Below, piece after piece: positions 1-10,099 of a stretch of DNA of 64,000 bases. Each line of letters starts with the position of its first letter. The stretch's first letter is position 1. The translations under genes were made by a program, and so were the position numbers. The notes beneath the pieces are model-generated. The model saw only the letters and a program-made list of their open reading frames with translations. It was not told the DNA's origin and did no database searches. The stretch is from Caulobacteraceae bacterium. Lineage in GTDB: Bacteria > Pseudomonadota > Alphaproteobacteria > Caulobacterales > Caulobacteraceae. Where the stretch lies: positions 1 through 64,000 of the forward strand of contig CANJMO010000006.1 in assembly GCA_947475845.1 (NCBI GenBank), written 5' to 3'.

Positions 1-336
1 AACGGCGGCAAGACCCGTGACCGCCTGCTGTCGGTCGACTGCGCCTGCGCGGCGATGTCGATGATGCACAGGAGCGAGACTGTAAACGGGGTGGCGACCA
101 TGACCATGCTCGGCTCGCTCGATATCCCGGCCGGCGGCAAGGTCAGCTTCTCGCCGACCGGCCTGCACATCATGCTGACCGGCGTGAAGACCAAGCTGGT
201 GGGCGGAGCGACCCAGGAAATGACGCTGCGCTTCGAGAAGGCGGGCGTCGTGACGGCCCGCTTCCCGGTGCGCGACGTGATCGCGCCCGCCGCCTCCGGC
301 CATGACATGTCAGCCATGCCGGGGATGAAGCACTAG
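1..336 (+). CDS. PCu(A)C-type periplasmic copper chaperone, 5' partial
   Basis: The reading frame is open from the first base, so the N terminus and any signal peptide lie outside the window; 111 residues are visible. The family carries Cu(I) in the periplasm and helps load cytochrome oxidase. Visible family features are a Met-Met-His group (visible residues 21-23), a beta-rich core, and the GLHIML motif with the predicted copper ligands His56 and Met58. The C terminus is His/Met-rich (GHDMSAMPGMKH), as in many family members, and could be a further copper site. The partner gene (often a Sco-like protein) is not visible. Family assignment is from motifs only. Confidence 0.85.
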   Translation, partial: NGGKTRDRLLSVDCACAAMSMMHRSETVNGVATMTMLGSLDIPAGGKVSFSPTGLHIMLTGVKTKLVGGATQEMTLRFEKAGVVTARFPVRDVIAPAASGHDMSAMPGMKH

Positions 337-380
337 TCGCCACAGTTGCGCTGGAACCCCGGCGGCGCCATCTATCGCCC

Positions 381-959
381 ATGTTCATCCAGACCGAGAC
401 CACGCCCAATCCCGAGGTGCTGAAGTTCCTGCCCGGCCGCGACGTGCTGGGCGACGGCACCCGCGAGTTCCGTGACGCCGGCGAGGCTACGGCCTCTCCC
501 CTGGCCCAGGCTCTGTTCGACCTGAACGGTGTGGAGCGTGTGTTCTATGGCCCCGACTTCCTGACCGTGACCAAGGACACCGACGCCGACACCGACTGGC
601 GCCAGCTCAAGGCCCCGATCCTGGCGGCGATCATGGAGCACTTCACCTCCGGCGCGCCTCTGCTGGCCGAGGGCGACACCGGCGCCGTTTCGCACGACGC
701 CGATGTCTACGAAGGCGAAACCGCCCAGGTGGTGGCCGAGATCAAGGACCTGCTCGACACCCGCATCCGGCCGGCCGTGGCCCGCGACGGCGGCGATATC
801 CTGTTCAACCGCTTCGATGCGGCCACCGGCGTGGTGTTCCTGCATATGCGCGGCGCCTGCTCAAGCTGCCCGTCGTCCTCCGCCACGCTCAAGTCGGGCG
901 TGGAGAACATGCTCAAGCACTACGTTCCCGAGGTCACGGCGGTCGAACAGGCCGTCTGA
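381..959 (+). CDS. Nfu-type iron-sulfur cluster scaffold/carrier
   Basis: A 192-residue protein with the two-domain Nfu layout: an N-terminal Nfu_N domain beginning MFIQTETTPNPEVLKF and a C-terminal NifU-like domain with the CxxC motif at Cys160 and Cys163 (GACSSCPSS). The CxxC pair binds a labile cluster at a dimer interface and passes it to apo-proteins in the cytoplasm. Length and both domains are complete. It lies 44 bases after the copper chaperone with no clear terminator between, so co-transcription is possible, though nothing links the functions. The start ATG gives exactly the usual family N terminus. Confidence 0.92.
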   Translation: MFIQTETTPNPEVLKFLPGRDVLGDGTREFRDAGEATASPLAQALFDLNGVERVFYGPDFLTVTKDTDADTDWRQLKAPILAAIMEHFTSGAPLLAEGDTGAVSHDADVYEGETAQVVAEIKDLLDTRIRPAVARDGGDILFNRFDAATGVVFLHMRGACSSCPSSSATLKSGVENMLKHYVPEVTAVEQAV

Positions 960-1016
960 AAATAATTTCGCGGGATGCGTGACCGGCCCTTGCGGACCAT
1001 CAGTGCACCTCTATCT

Positions 1017-1039
1017 GTAACAGCACTCGTTTCTGTTAC
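1017..1039. promoter_or_regulatory. Inverted repeat, candidate operator before rutE
   Basis: GTAACAG at 1017-1023 is matched perfectly by CTGTTAC at 1033-1039 with a 9-base spacer, ending 15 bases before the start of the rutE-like gene. There is no T-run, so it does not look like a terminator for the Nfu gene. Size and position fit a binding site for a dimeric repressor (TetR or MarR type). No regulator gene is adjacent. Confidence 0.35.
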
Positions 1040-1054
1040 GAATGGAGAGCTTCC

Positions 1055-1675
1055 ATGTCCGCCGCCCTCGAACTCGGCGCCGCGCCGAGCCGCCCCCTAA
1101 GCGACGCCGCCCTCGACCAGATCTTCCGCGAGGCGCGCACCCGCAACGCCTGGTCGAGCAAGCCGGTCAGCGAAGCCCAGATCCGCGAACTCTACGACCT
1201 GTTCAAGTTCGGCCCGACCGCGGTCAATTCGACCCCGGCCCGCGTGGTCTGGATCAAGAGCGACGCGGCCAAGAAGCGGCTGGAGCCCCTTTTGTCGGAA
1301 GGCAACCGGGCCAAGACCATGAAGGCTCCGGTCACCGCCATCATAGGCTACGACACCGAATTCCATGAAACCCTGCCTAAGCTGTTTCCCAACGCCCCCG
1401 GAGCCAAGGACTGGTTCGGCGACGCCGCGATGCGCGAGAAGTCCGCGTTCGTGAACGGCACGCTGCAGGGGGCCTATCTGATCGTCGCGGCCCGGGCGCT
1501 CGGCCTGGGCGCCGGTCCCATGGCAGGGTTCGACAATACGGGCGTGGACAAGGAATTCTTCGCCGGGACGACCATCAAGTCGAACTTCATCGTCGCCCTG
1601 GGCTACGGCACCGAGGAGAACCTCTACCCGCGCAATCCGCGACTGGACTTCGAGGAAGCCAACAGCATCCTCTAG
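1055..1675 (+). CDS. rutE: Malonic semialdehyde reductase RutE (nitroreductase family)
   Basis: This 206-residue protein follows the E. coli RutE sequence pattern closely along its length: [10 protein letters not shown] near residue 25, the GPTxxNxxPAR motif, [25 protein letters not shown], and the C-terminal PRLDFEEA. RutE is an FMN-dependent nitroreductase-family enzyme that reduces malonic semialdehyde to 3-hydroxypropionate in the Rut pyrimidine-degradation pathway. No other rut gene is visible, so here it may be a free-standing detoxification enzyme. A 7+7 inverted repeat sits just upstream and may control it. Its stop shares a CTAG with the stop of the convergent creatininase gene. Confidence 0.9.
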   Translation: MSAALELGAAPSRPLSDAALDQIFREARTRNAWSSKPVSEAQIRELYDLFKFGPTAVNSTPARVVWIKSDAAKKRLEPLLSEGNRAKTMKAPVTAIIGYDTEFHETLPKLFPNAPGAKDWFGDAAMREKSAFVNGTLQGAYLIVAARALGLGAGPMAGFDNTGVDKEFFAGTTIKSNFIVALGYGTEENLYPRNPRLDFEEANSIL

Positions 1676-2433
1676 CGGTCGTTAGGCGCGGTCTCACGAG
1701 CGAAGTCGGCGACCTCGGCGATTAGCTCCTTGACCGCCTGGGCCACCAGCTCGCCGCCCTTTTCCGGGGTGGCCTGGCCCGGGTCCGAGCCCATCCGGCC
1801 GTCGGGATAGCGGGCGCGGAAATCCGCCGCCTCGCGGATCGGCCCGGTGGGCGCCACCTGCGGCGCGTAGTTGGCGGCCTTGATCGAGTCCGGATAGGCC
1901 CACTGGGTCACCGCGATCTCGGACGGGGTGGCGTGGCTGCCGTGGCCGGTGGGGAACTGGCGGTTAGCGGTGGCCATGACGCCCTTCAGGTCCCACCAGT
2001 TGCGCAACTTCAGAGCGAAGCCGGCCTGACGCCGGTCGAAGGAGGCCGCGGCGTAGATTTCCGAGAACGCCGCCTCGATGGTGGCGACATTGCCGCCGTG
2101 GCCGTTCAGAAAATAGATCCGCTCGAACCCGTGGCCGACCAGGGACCGCGTCCAGTCCTGCAGGGCGGCGATGAAGGTCGTCGGGCGCAGGGAGATCGAG
2201 CCGGGAAAGCCTAGATGGTGCTGGGCCATGCCGATAGCGAAGGTCGGACCGATCAGCAGCTTGTCGCCTTCGCGCCGGGACGCCTCATGGGCGATGATCT
2301 CGGGACACAGGAAATCGGTGCCCAGCAGCCCCGTCGGCCCATGCTGCTCGTTCGACCCGATCGGAATGACCACCGTCTTGGACCGCTTCAGATAGTCCTC
2401 GATCTCCTGCCAGGTCGAAAGATGAAGCAGCAT
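1672..2433 (-). CDS. Creatininase-family amidohydrolase
   Basis: A 253-residue metal-dependent amidohydrolase of the creatininase/MftE/ArfB type. The GSNEQHGP motif gives Glu29 and His31 as metal ligands, followed by Asp40 (GTD), and the FLNGHGGN motif lies near residue 110. I start it at 2433 because GGAG stands 7 bases upstream and the protein then begins [15 protein letters not shown]; the frame extends 19 codons further, but that stretch lacks family character. The family includes creatininase and formamide hydrolases of cofactor pathways, and the substrate cannot be told from sequence. Divergent from acs across about 140 bases that must hold both promoters. Confidence 0.88.
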   Translation of the reverse strand: MLLHLSTWQEIEDYLKRSKTVVIPIGSNEQHGPTGLLGTDFLCPEIIAHEASRREGDKLLIGPTFAIGMAQHHLGFPGSISLRPTTFIAALQDWTRSLVGHGFERIYFLNGHGGNVATIEAAFSEIYAAASFDRRQAGFALKLRNWWDLKGVMATANRQFPTGHGSHATPSEIAVTQWAYPDSIKAANYAPQVAPTGPIREAADFRARYPDGRMGSDPGQATPEKGGELVAQAVKELIAEVADFARETAPNDR

Positions 2434-2572
2434 CGGCGATCTCCGTTCCTTACCTTTGTTAAGCGTGCCGGGAGCCACCGTCAGCCCCAAACAGAAGGAA
2501 CCGCTTGCGGGGCCTCAATGTGGCTTCGCATATAGAAACCAAACAGGCTCGACACGGACGCACCAGGACAGC

Positions 2573-4510
<1,938 letters not shown>

Positions 4511-4571
4511 ACTTTCTTTGCGCTACCGCTTCGCTGCTTGAGCGCGGAGCGGACCAGCGCGTTAGGAACGC

Positions 4572-6197
4572 ATGCGCGCCTTCGCGACCCTTCTCGATCG
4601 GCTGTCCCTGACCGGCTCGCGCAACGCCAAGCTGATTCTGGTGCGCGACTATCTGCGCGAGCGGCCCGACCCGGAGCGGGGGTGGGCGCTGGCGGCCCTG
4701 ACCGGTGAACTCAGCTTCAACGCCGCCAAGCCGGCCATGATCAGGAAAGCGGTGGAAGCCCGGATCGACCTGATCCTGTTCCGCTGGTCTTACGACTACG
4801 TCGGCGACCTAGCCGAGACCGTGGCCCTGATCTGGCCCGCGCGGCATGGTGCCAACCGCGCGCCTGAACTTGACGAGGTTGTCGACGCTCTTCGCACCGC
4901 CACGCGGTCCGAAATCCCGGCCCTGCTGGAGTCGTGGCTCGATGCGCTCGATCCGGACGGGCGCTGGGCCCTGCTCAAGCTGATGACCGGCGGCATGCGG
5001 GTCGGACTGTCCTCACGGCTGGCCAAGCAGGCGGCGGCGGATCTGGGCGGCGTGCCGGTGTCCGAGATCGAGGAAATCTGGCACGGCCAGTCGCCGCCCT
5101 ACGGCGACCTATTCGCGTGGCTGGAGGGTCGCAGCGAGCGCCCTTCGCCCCAGGCCCATGGCCGATTCCGCCCGGTGATGCTGGCCCAGGCCATCGACGA
5201 GGCCGTCGATTTCGCCCGCTACGATGCGAAGGACTACGCCGCCGAATGGAAGTGGGACGGCATCCGCGTGCAGGCGGTGATCGAGGGCGATGCGCGGCGC
5301 CTCTACAGCCGCACCGGCGACGACATCTCCGCGTCCTTCCCCGACCTGATGGACGCCTTGGCGTTCGAAGGGGTGATCGACGGCGAACTGCTGGTGATCC
5401 GGAGCGGGGCGGTGGCGCCGTTCGCGGACCTGCAGCAGCGGCTGAACCGCAAGACCGTGGACGGCAAGATCATGGCCCGCTTCCCCGCCTCGATCCGCGC
5501 CTACGACCTGTTGTCCGACCGCGGCGAGGACATCCGGGCCCTGCCGTTCGGCCTGCGCCGGGGCCGCCTGGAAGCGTTCCTGGCCGCCGCCAACTCCCCG
5601 CGCATCGACCTGTCGCCGTTGCAGCCGTTCGAGACCTGGGACCAGCTGGCCGCCCTGCGCGCCAATCCGCCCGAGGGCGACCCGGAGATTTCCGAAGGGC
5701 TGATGCTAAAACGCTGGGATTCCAGTTACGAGCCGGGCCGGCCCAAGGGGCCCTGGTTCAAGTGGAAGCGCGATCCCTATCTGATCGACGCGGTGCTGAT
5801 GTACGCCCAGCGTGGCCACGGCAAACGGTCGAGCTTCTATTCCGACTACACCTTCGGCGTCTGGCAGGAGGACAGCGAAGGCCAGCGGTCCCTGACCCCT
5901 GTCGGCAAGGCCTATTTCGGCTTCACCGACGAGGAGCTGAAGCAGATCGACAAGTTCGTCCGCGACCACACCACCGAACGGTTCGGGCCGGTGCGGGCGG
6001 TGCGCGCCGACCGTGATTTCGGTCTGGTGTTCGAGGTCGCCTTCGAGGGCCTGCAACGCTCGACCCGGCACAAGTCCGGCGTCGCCATGCGCTTTCCCCG
6101 CATCAACCGCATCCGCTGGGACAAACCGGCCCGCGAGGCCGATCTGCTGCCGACCCTGGAAGGGATGTTGGCGCGGATCGAAGGCGGCGGGCGCTAG
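4572..6197 (+). CDS. ATP-dependent DNA ligase (bacterial LigC-like, DNA-damage type)
   Basis: A 541-residue ATP-dependent ligase. Residues 1-200 are the helical N-terminal DNA-binding domain, followed by the adenylation motif EWKWDGIR with the nucleotidyl Lys at about 227, and the GPWFKWKRD motif toward the OB-fold. The C terminus (PRINRIRWDKPAREADLL) is typical of the bacterial ligase group linked with cross-link damage. It acts alongside NAD-dependent LigA, which is not in the window. In many alphaproteobacteria this ligase sits next to a ligase-associated exonuclease and helicase; neither is adjacent here. It follows acs by 61 bases and is the last housekeeping gene before the glycan island. 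Confidence 0.9.
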   Translation: MRAFATLLDRLSLTGSRNAKLILVRDYLRERPDPERGWALAALTGELSFNAAKPAMIRKAVEARIDLILFRWSYDYVGDLAETVALIWPARHGANRAPELDEVVDALRTATRSEIPALLESWLDALDPDGRWALLKLMTGGMRVGLSSRLAKQAAADLGGVPVSEIEEIWHGQSPPYGDLFAWLEGRSERPSPQAHGRFRPVMLAQAIDEAVDFARYDAKDYAAEWKWDGIRVQAVIEGDARRLYSRTGDDISASFPDLMDALAFEGVIDGELLVIRSGAVAPFADLQQRLNRKTVDGKIMARFPASIRAYDLLSDRGEDIRALPFGLRRGRLEAFLAAANSPRIDLSPLQPFETWDQLAALRANPPEGDPEISEGLMLKRWDSSYEPGRPKGPWFKWKRDPYLIDAVLMYAQRGHGKRSSFYSDYTFGVWQEDSEGQRSLTPVGKAYFGFTDEELKQIDKFVRDHTTERFGPVRAVRADRDFGLVFEVAFEGLQRSTRHKSGVAMRFPRINRIRWDKPAREADLLPTLEGMLARIEGGGR

Positions 6198-6235
6198 GCC
6201 GTGGACCCAGGGCGCGGACCTGGGCGTGGAATACT

Positions 6236-6300
6236 GCTGCACGCGGCGTGAGCCGTGGTAAGGACGCAAAGTCCAGACCGCCCTTCAGAGAGAGCCCGGT
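6236..6300 (+). promoter_or_regulatory. Possible structured leader RNA with GGACGCAAAGTCC hairpin
   Basis: The 175-base gap before the first glycosyltransferase contains GGAC-GCAAA-GTCC at 6262-6274, a short perfect hairpin whose sequence resembles the conserved GGGACGCAAAGCC segment of cyclic-di-GMP-I (GEMM) riboswitches. CACGC and a GGC...CC segment lie just 5' of it in the same order as in that class. The full two-stem architecture is not evident by eye, so this may be coincidence. Confidence 0.25.
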
Positions 6301-6381
6301 TGAACATCGAGCGGACCCAGCCCCCAGCCCGTCGGCAACGCCTCGCCGCGAGCGATCCGGCCATGCCGCGATCTGTCGATC

Positions 6382-7311
6382 GTGGCCCCCTGCTACAACG
6401 AGGCCGAATGCCTGACCGCCTTCGTTCGGCGCATGCAGACGGCGGCAGAGGCAGCGGTAGGGCCGGCCTACGAGTTGATCCTGGTCAACGATGGTTCAAT
6501 CGACGCCACATGGACGGTGATCGAGCACCTTGCGGCCGACTTCGTCCACGTCGTCGGCGTCGACCTGTCGCGCAACCACGGACACCAACTTGCGGTCACC
6601 GCCGGACTGGGTCTGACCCGGGGCGATCGGGTACTGATCATCGACGCCGACCTTCAGGATCCGCCCGAACTTTTGGCCGACATGATGGCGCTGATGGATG
6701 CCGGCAACGACGTCGTTTACGGCAAGCGCCGGGTGCGCCACGGGGAAAGCGCGGTGAAGCTGTCCACCGCCAAGCTGTTCTATCGCGTGCTGTCCTCGAT
6801 CTCGGACGTCGAGATTCCGCAGGATGTCGGCGACTTTCGCCTGATCTCGCGTCAGTTCGTGGACAGGCTGAACGCCATGCCGGAGCAGGATCGCTTCCTG
6901 CGGGGGATGGTGGCCTGGCTGGGCGGACGTCAGGCCGAGGTGCTGTACGACCGCGAGGCGCGTCACGACGGCAAGACCGGCTACACCCTGCAAGATATGT
7001 TGAAGTTGGCTACCGCCGGCCTGACCAGCTTCTCCACCGCTCCGCTGAAGGTTTCGGTGCTCCTGGCCACGGCCGGCATGGTGATCGGCCTGCTGGTGAT
7101 CATCTACACCCTGATCGCTTATTTCTTCGGCGCGGTGCAGCGTGGCTGGACCAGCCTGGCGCTGATCGTGGTGTTCTTCGGCGTCGGCCAGCTCGGCTGC
7201 ACCGCCATCGTCGGCGCCTATGTCGGCCGTATCTTCATGCAGATCAAAGGCCGCCCGCTCTATCTGATCCAACGGGTGGTGCGCGGTCCGTCCATGGACC
7301 GGGAGGTCTGA
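6382..7311 (+). CDS. GT2 polyprenyl-phosphate glycosyltransferase (GtrB/DPM1-like)
   Basis: About 310 residues: a GT-A fold of the dolichol-phosphate-mannose-synthase type with APCYNEAE, LVNDGSID, the nucleotide/metal motif IDADLQDPPEL, and a C-terminal membrane part of two helices (about residues 225-250 and 260-285). This family moves a sugar from a nucleotide to polyprenyl phosphate on the inner membrane. The start is uncertain: the GTG at 6382 cuts into the first beta strand (LSIV), a CTG at 6373 would restore it, and a good-looking ATG at 6363 is out of frame. A frameshift or a rare start is possible. It is followed within 1 base by a methyltransferase gene, a pairing repeated at 41833-43535. 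Confidence 0.85.
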   Translation: MAPCYNEAECLTAFVRRMQTAAEAAVGPAYELILVNDGSIDATWTVIEHLAADFVHVVGVDLSRNHGHQLAVTAGLGLTRGDRVLIIDADLQDPPELLADMMALMDAGNDVVYGKRRVRHGESAVKLSTAKLFYRVLSSISDVEIPQDVGDFRLISRQFVDRLNAMPEQDRFLRGMVAWLGGRQAEVLYDREARHDGKTGYTLQDMLKLATAGLTSFSTAPLKVSVLLATAGMVIGLLVIIYTLIAYFFGAVQRGWTSLALIVVFFGVGQLGCTAIVGAYVGRIFMQIKGRPLYLIQRVVRGPSMDREV

Positions 7312-7312
7312 C

Positions 7313-8008
7313 GTGGACGTCGCCGAGTTCGACAAGTTCGCCGACGAGTATCGCGCGCTGCATGCCGACAATATCCGGCTGTCGGGCGAGGATCCTGAAT
7401 ACTTCGCCCGCTACAAGATCCAGGACCTGCGCCGCCGCTGGGACGCCGCCGGCCGTGCGGAGCCCGCCGCGGCCCTCGATTTCGGAACCGGCATCGGCAA
7501 TTCGATCCCCCACCTGGCCAAGGCGTTCCCCTCGACCCGCCTGACCGGCCTGGACGTGTCGCAGAACAGCCTGGACCTGGCCGAGCGCCGCTTCCCCGGC
7601 ATGGCGCACTATGTCCGCTACGACGGCTGGCGGGCGCCGTTCGAGAACGCCAGCTTCGACCTGATCTTCTCGGCGTGCGTGTTCCACCACATCGACGCGG
7701 CAGAGCATCGCGAGATATTCGCCGAACTGCGCCGCCTGCTGCGGCCCGGCGGATTGATGGTCATCTTCGAGCACAACCCGGTGAATCCGGCGACTCGTCA
7801 CATCGTGGCCACCTGCCCGTTCGACGAGAACGCCGTGCTGATCCCGGCCCCCAAGCTCAAACGCAGCCAATTGGACGCGGGCTTCCGCCAGGTCCAGGTG
7901 GCCTACACCGCCTTCTTCCCCGGCCAGCTGCGCCTGCTGCGACCCCTGGAGCCGATGCTGGCGGGCTGCCCGCTCGGGGCGCAGTACTGCACCCTGGCCG
8001 AGGCGTGA
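7313..8008 (+). CDS. Class I SAM-dependent methyltransferase paired with the upstream GT2
   Basis: This 231-residue protein starts with GTG directly after the glycosyltransferase stop. Motif I is ALDFGTGIGNS (about residues 54-64), the acidic ribose-binding loop is GLDVS, and the post-motif FSACVFHHI and LRRLLRPGG segments are those of Methyltransf_11-type enzymes. A characteristic stretch FEHNPVNPATRHIVATCPFDENAVLI is shared almost word for word with the paralogue at 42804-43535, which also follows a GT2 gene. The substrate is probably a lipid-linked sugar or the nascent glycan; this is inferred from context only. Confidence 0.85.
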   Translation: MDVAEFDKFADEYRALHADNIRLSGEDPEYFARYKIQDLRRRWDAAGRAEPAAALDFGTGIGNSIPHLAKAFPSTRLTGLDVSQNSLDLAERRFPGMAHYVRYDGWRAPFENASFDLIFSACVFHHIDAAEHREIFAELRRLLRPGGLMVIFEHNPVNPATRHIVATCPFDENAVLIPAPKLKRSQLDAGFRQVQVAYTAFFPGQLRLLRPLEPMLAGCPLGAQYCTLAEA

Positions 8009-8064
8009 GCTGAAAACCCCCCGCCGCGCTTGACCTTGAGCCGCGGCGCCGTATTGGGGCTGAC

Positions 8065-8943
8065 ATGGCCGAACCGCTGCCCGCCCTACCCAAGTCCGTG
8101 ACCAAGGACATCGCCCGCCTCGATCTCACCGACGCGGTGACCCAGCACCGGCAGCTATGGGAAACCTACGGCCACGACATCACCAACTTCGCGGTCAATC
8201 TCGCGGTCGCCATCTTCATCCTGCTGCTGACTTTCTGGGCGGCGGGCTGGGGCGCGGGCATCGCACGCAGGGCCATGGGCCGGGTGCGCCGGCACAACGG
8301 CGAAACCGACGTCACCCTGCAGAGCTTCATCGCGTCGCTGACCCGCTACGTCATCATCATCGTCGGCCTGGTGGCGGTGCTGCAGCAGCTGGGGGTCAAG
8401 ACCACCTCGGTGCTGGCGGTCCTGGGCGCGGCGTCCATCGCCATCGGCCTGGCCCTGCAGGGCACCCTGAGCAATGTCGCGGCCGGGGTGATGCTGCTGC
8501 TGTTCCGCCCCTACCGGGTCGGCGACATGGTCGAGATCGGCGGTCGTCAGGGCGTGGTGAAGACGCTGGACCTGTTCGTCACCGAGCTGGCCACCGCAGA
8601 CGGGCTGAAGGTGATGGCGCCTAACGGCAAGATTTTCGGCGACTTCATCGTCAACTACACCACTCCGACCAAGCGCCGGGTCGACGTGGTCTTCCATATC
8701 GGTCCGCGCCAGGATCTGTCGGCGGTGCTGGAGGCGATGCGGGGTCTGCTGGCGGCGGACAAGCGGGTGCTGAAGGACCCGGCGCCCCTGCTCGAGGCCC
8801 TCGGCCTGAACGAGCTCTACGCCGAAGGCGCCGTGCGCGCCTGGGTCAAGGCGGCCGACTATCACGCGGTGAAGACCCTGATCGTGTTGGAAGTCCAGAA
8901 ACTGTCGATTGCGCAGGGCGGCCCGCACCCGCCGCCTGCCTAG
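8065..8943 (+). CDS. Small-conductance mechanosensitive channel (MscS family)
   Basis: A 292-residue MscS-type channel with an N-terminal extension, three membrane helices (about residues 40-65, 80-110 and 115-145), and the pore-helix and beta-domain junction AIGLALQGTLSNVAAGVMLLLFRPYRVGDMVEI. The C-terminal cytoplasmic vestibule follows. These channels open under membrane tension to release osmolytes. It is a stand-alone gene between the glycosyltransferase pair and the convergent AGE-isomerase gene, whose stop begins 2 bases after this stop. No link to glycan synthesis is apparent. Confidence 0.92.
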   Translation: MAEPLPALPKSVTKDIARLDLTDAVTQHRQLWETYGHDITNFAVNLAVAIFILLLTFWAAGWGAGIARRAMGRVRRHNGETDVTLQSFIASLTRYVIIIVGLVAVLQQLGVKTTSVLAVLGAASIAIGLALQGTLSNVAAGVMLLLFRPYRVGDMVEIGGRQGVVKTLDLFVTELATADGLKVMAPNGKIFGDFIVNYTTPTKRRVDVVFHIGPRQDLSAVLEAMRGLLAADKRVLKDPAPLLEALGLNELYAEGAVRAWVKAADYHAVKTLIVLEVQKLSIAQGGPHPPPA

Positions 8944-8944
8944 G

Positions 8945-10099
8945 TCAGGCCAGTTTGGCCGCCTCGGCGAACAGCAGCAATTCCCGGAAGGCGACGACGA
9001 CATGATACAAGGTGCTGGCCGGCGCGGCGTCGGTCACGCCCCGGCCGTCGCCGTCGAACTGGTCCATCCACAGGCCCGGCGTATCGGTGGCCAGATAGGT
9101 GTCGAGGACGGCCAGGGCGACCCGGGCCGCAGCCTCAGCCGCCCCTGGAACGCCCTCGCGCGCCTTGGTGATATGAGCCTTGATCAGTTCGGTTTGCGGC
9201 CAGGCCCGGCGCGAATGGCGCACCTGCCGGCCTCCCCGGTCGCATTCGTCGACGGCGAGGCCTGAGCCGTCCAGGCCGTAGCGGGCGGCGTAGGCGTAGA
9301 GCACATCCGCTTCGGCCCGGGCTTCGCCGACGCCGCGCGCCTTGGCCCAGGCCAGGAGCCAGGTCCATTCGAAGTGGTGGCCGGGGGCCACGACATCGCC
9401 CGCCTGACCCGGCGCGGGGCCGAGGTCGGCGGCGAAGTATTCGCGCAAGGTCCCGCTGCCGGCATCGAAGAAGCGGCTCTTGAACAGGGCGACCATGCGC
9501 GAGGCGGTCTCCTCGAAGCGGGCATCGCCGGTGGTCTCGGACCACTCCAGGGAGGCTTCGAGCAGATGCATGTGGGGGTCGGAGCGCCGCGGCAGGGCCG
9601 GCGGGAAGCTTTCGACATAGCCACCGTTGACCGGATCGGACAGCTTGGCGTCGAGCAGATCGAGGATCCGGCCCGCCAGGTGGCGCGCACCGGGATCGCC
9701 GGACGCCTTGTGATACCAGGCCAGGGCGAACAGGCCGAAGGCGTGGTCGTAGGTGTCGCGCTTCTGATCGAGCGGGGCCAGATCGGGGGTCATGGTGTGC
9801 AAGAAGCCCGCTTCGCCGTCGCGGGCCCAGCAATCACGCACCAGAGCCTTGTAGCCCGCGTCCGCCACGGACCGGGCCGGAGCCCACCAGCCGCGCACGG
9901 CGGCTTCGGAAAAGACGTAGAGCTGGCGCGCCTGCACCCGCATCCGGCGAGGCGAGGCGAGATCTGGAGACCCGTCAAAATTCAGGCGCTCGTGGAACGC
10001 GCCCGAGGCGTCGACCCCGACCGTGCCCCAAAGCGGCAGGGCGTCTTCGCAAAGCCAGGCCCGCGCTCGCGCGGCGGCCTGTTGCAGCAGGGCGCTCAT
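8945..10099 (-). CDS. AGE-family sugar isomerase/epimerase, probable mannose-6-phosphate isomerase
   Basis: This 384-residue (alpha/alpha)6-barrel protein belongs to the N-acylglucosamine 2-epimerase family. Seen: WGTVGVDASGAFHERL near the N terminus, RDTYDHAFGLFALAWY, PHMHLLEASLEW, GHHFEWTWLLAW and the C-terminal LYHVVVAFREL, carrying the conserved histidines. Its ATG overlaps the stop of manC (ATGA), so the two are translationally coupled. In several proteobacteria AGE proteins with a single-domain GDP-mannose pyrophosphorylase supply mannose-6-phosphate from fructose-6-phosphate. That role is inferred here; a 2-epimerase role on another sugar is the alternative. Confidence 0.85.
   Translation of the reverse strand: MSALLQQAAARARAWLCEDALPLWGTVGVDASGAFHERLNFDGSPDLASPRRMRVQARQLYVFSEAAVRGWWAPARSVADAGYKALVRDCWARDGEAGFLHTMTPDLAPLDQKRDTYDHAFGLFALAWYHKASGDPGARHLAGRILDLLDAKLSDPVNGGYVESFPPALPRRSDPHMHLLEASLEWSETTGDARFEETASRMVALFKSRFFDAGSGTLREYFAADLGPAPGQAGDVVAPGHHFEWTWLLAWAKARGVGEARAEADVLYAYAARYGLDGSGLAVDECDRGGRQVRHSRRAWPQTELIKAHITKAREGVPGAAEAAARVALAVLDTYLATDTPGLWMDQFDGDGRGVTDAAPASTLYHVVVAFRELLLFAEAAKLA

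Noticed and set aside
6255-7544. Long open frame overlapping the GT2 gene in another frame
   Set aside because: Its translation is Arg/Pro/Gly-rich with no family features, while the other frame gives a complete GtrB-like protein.
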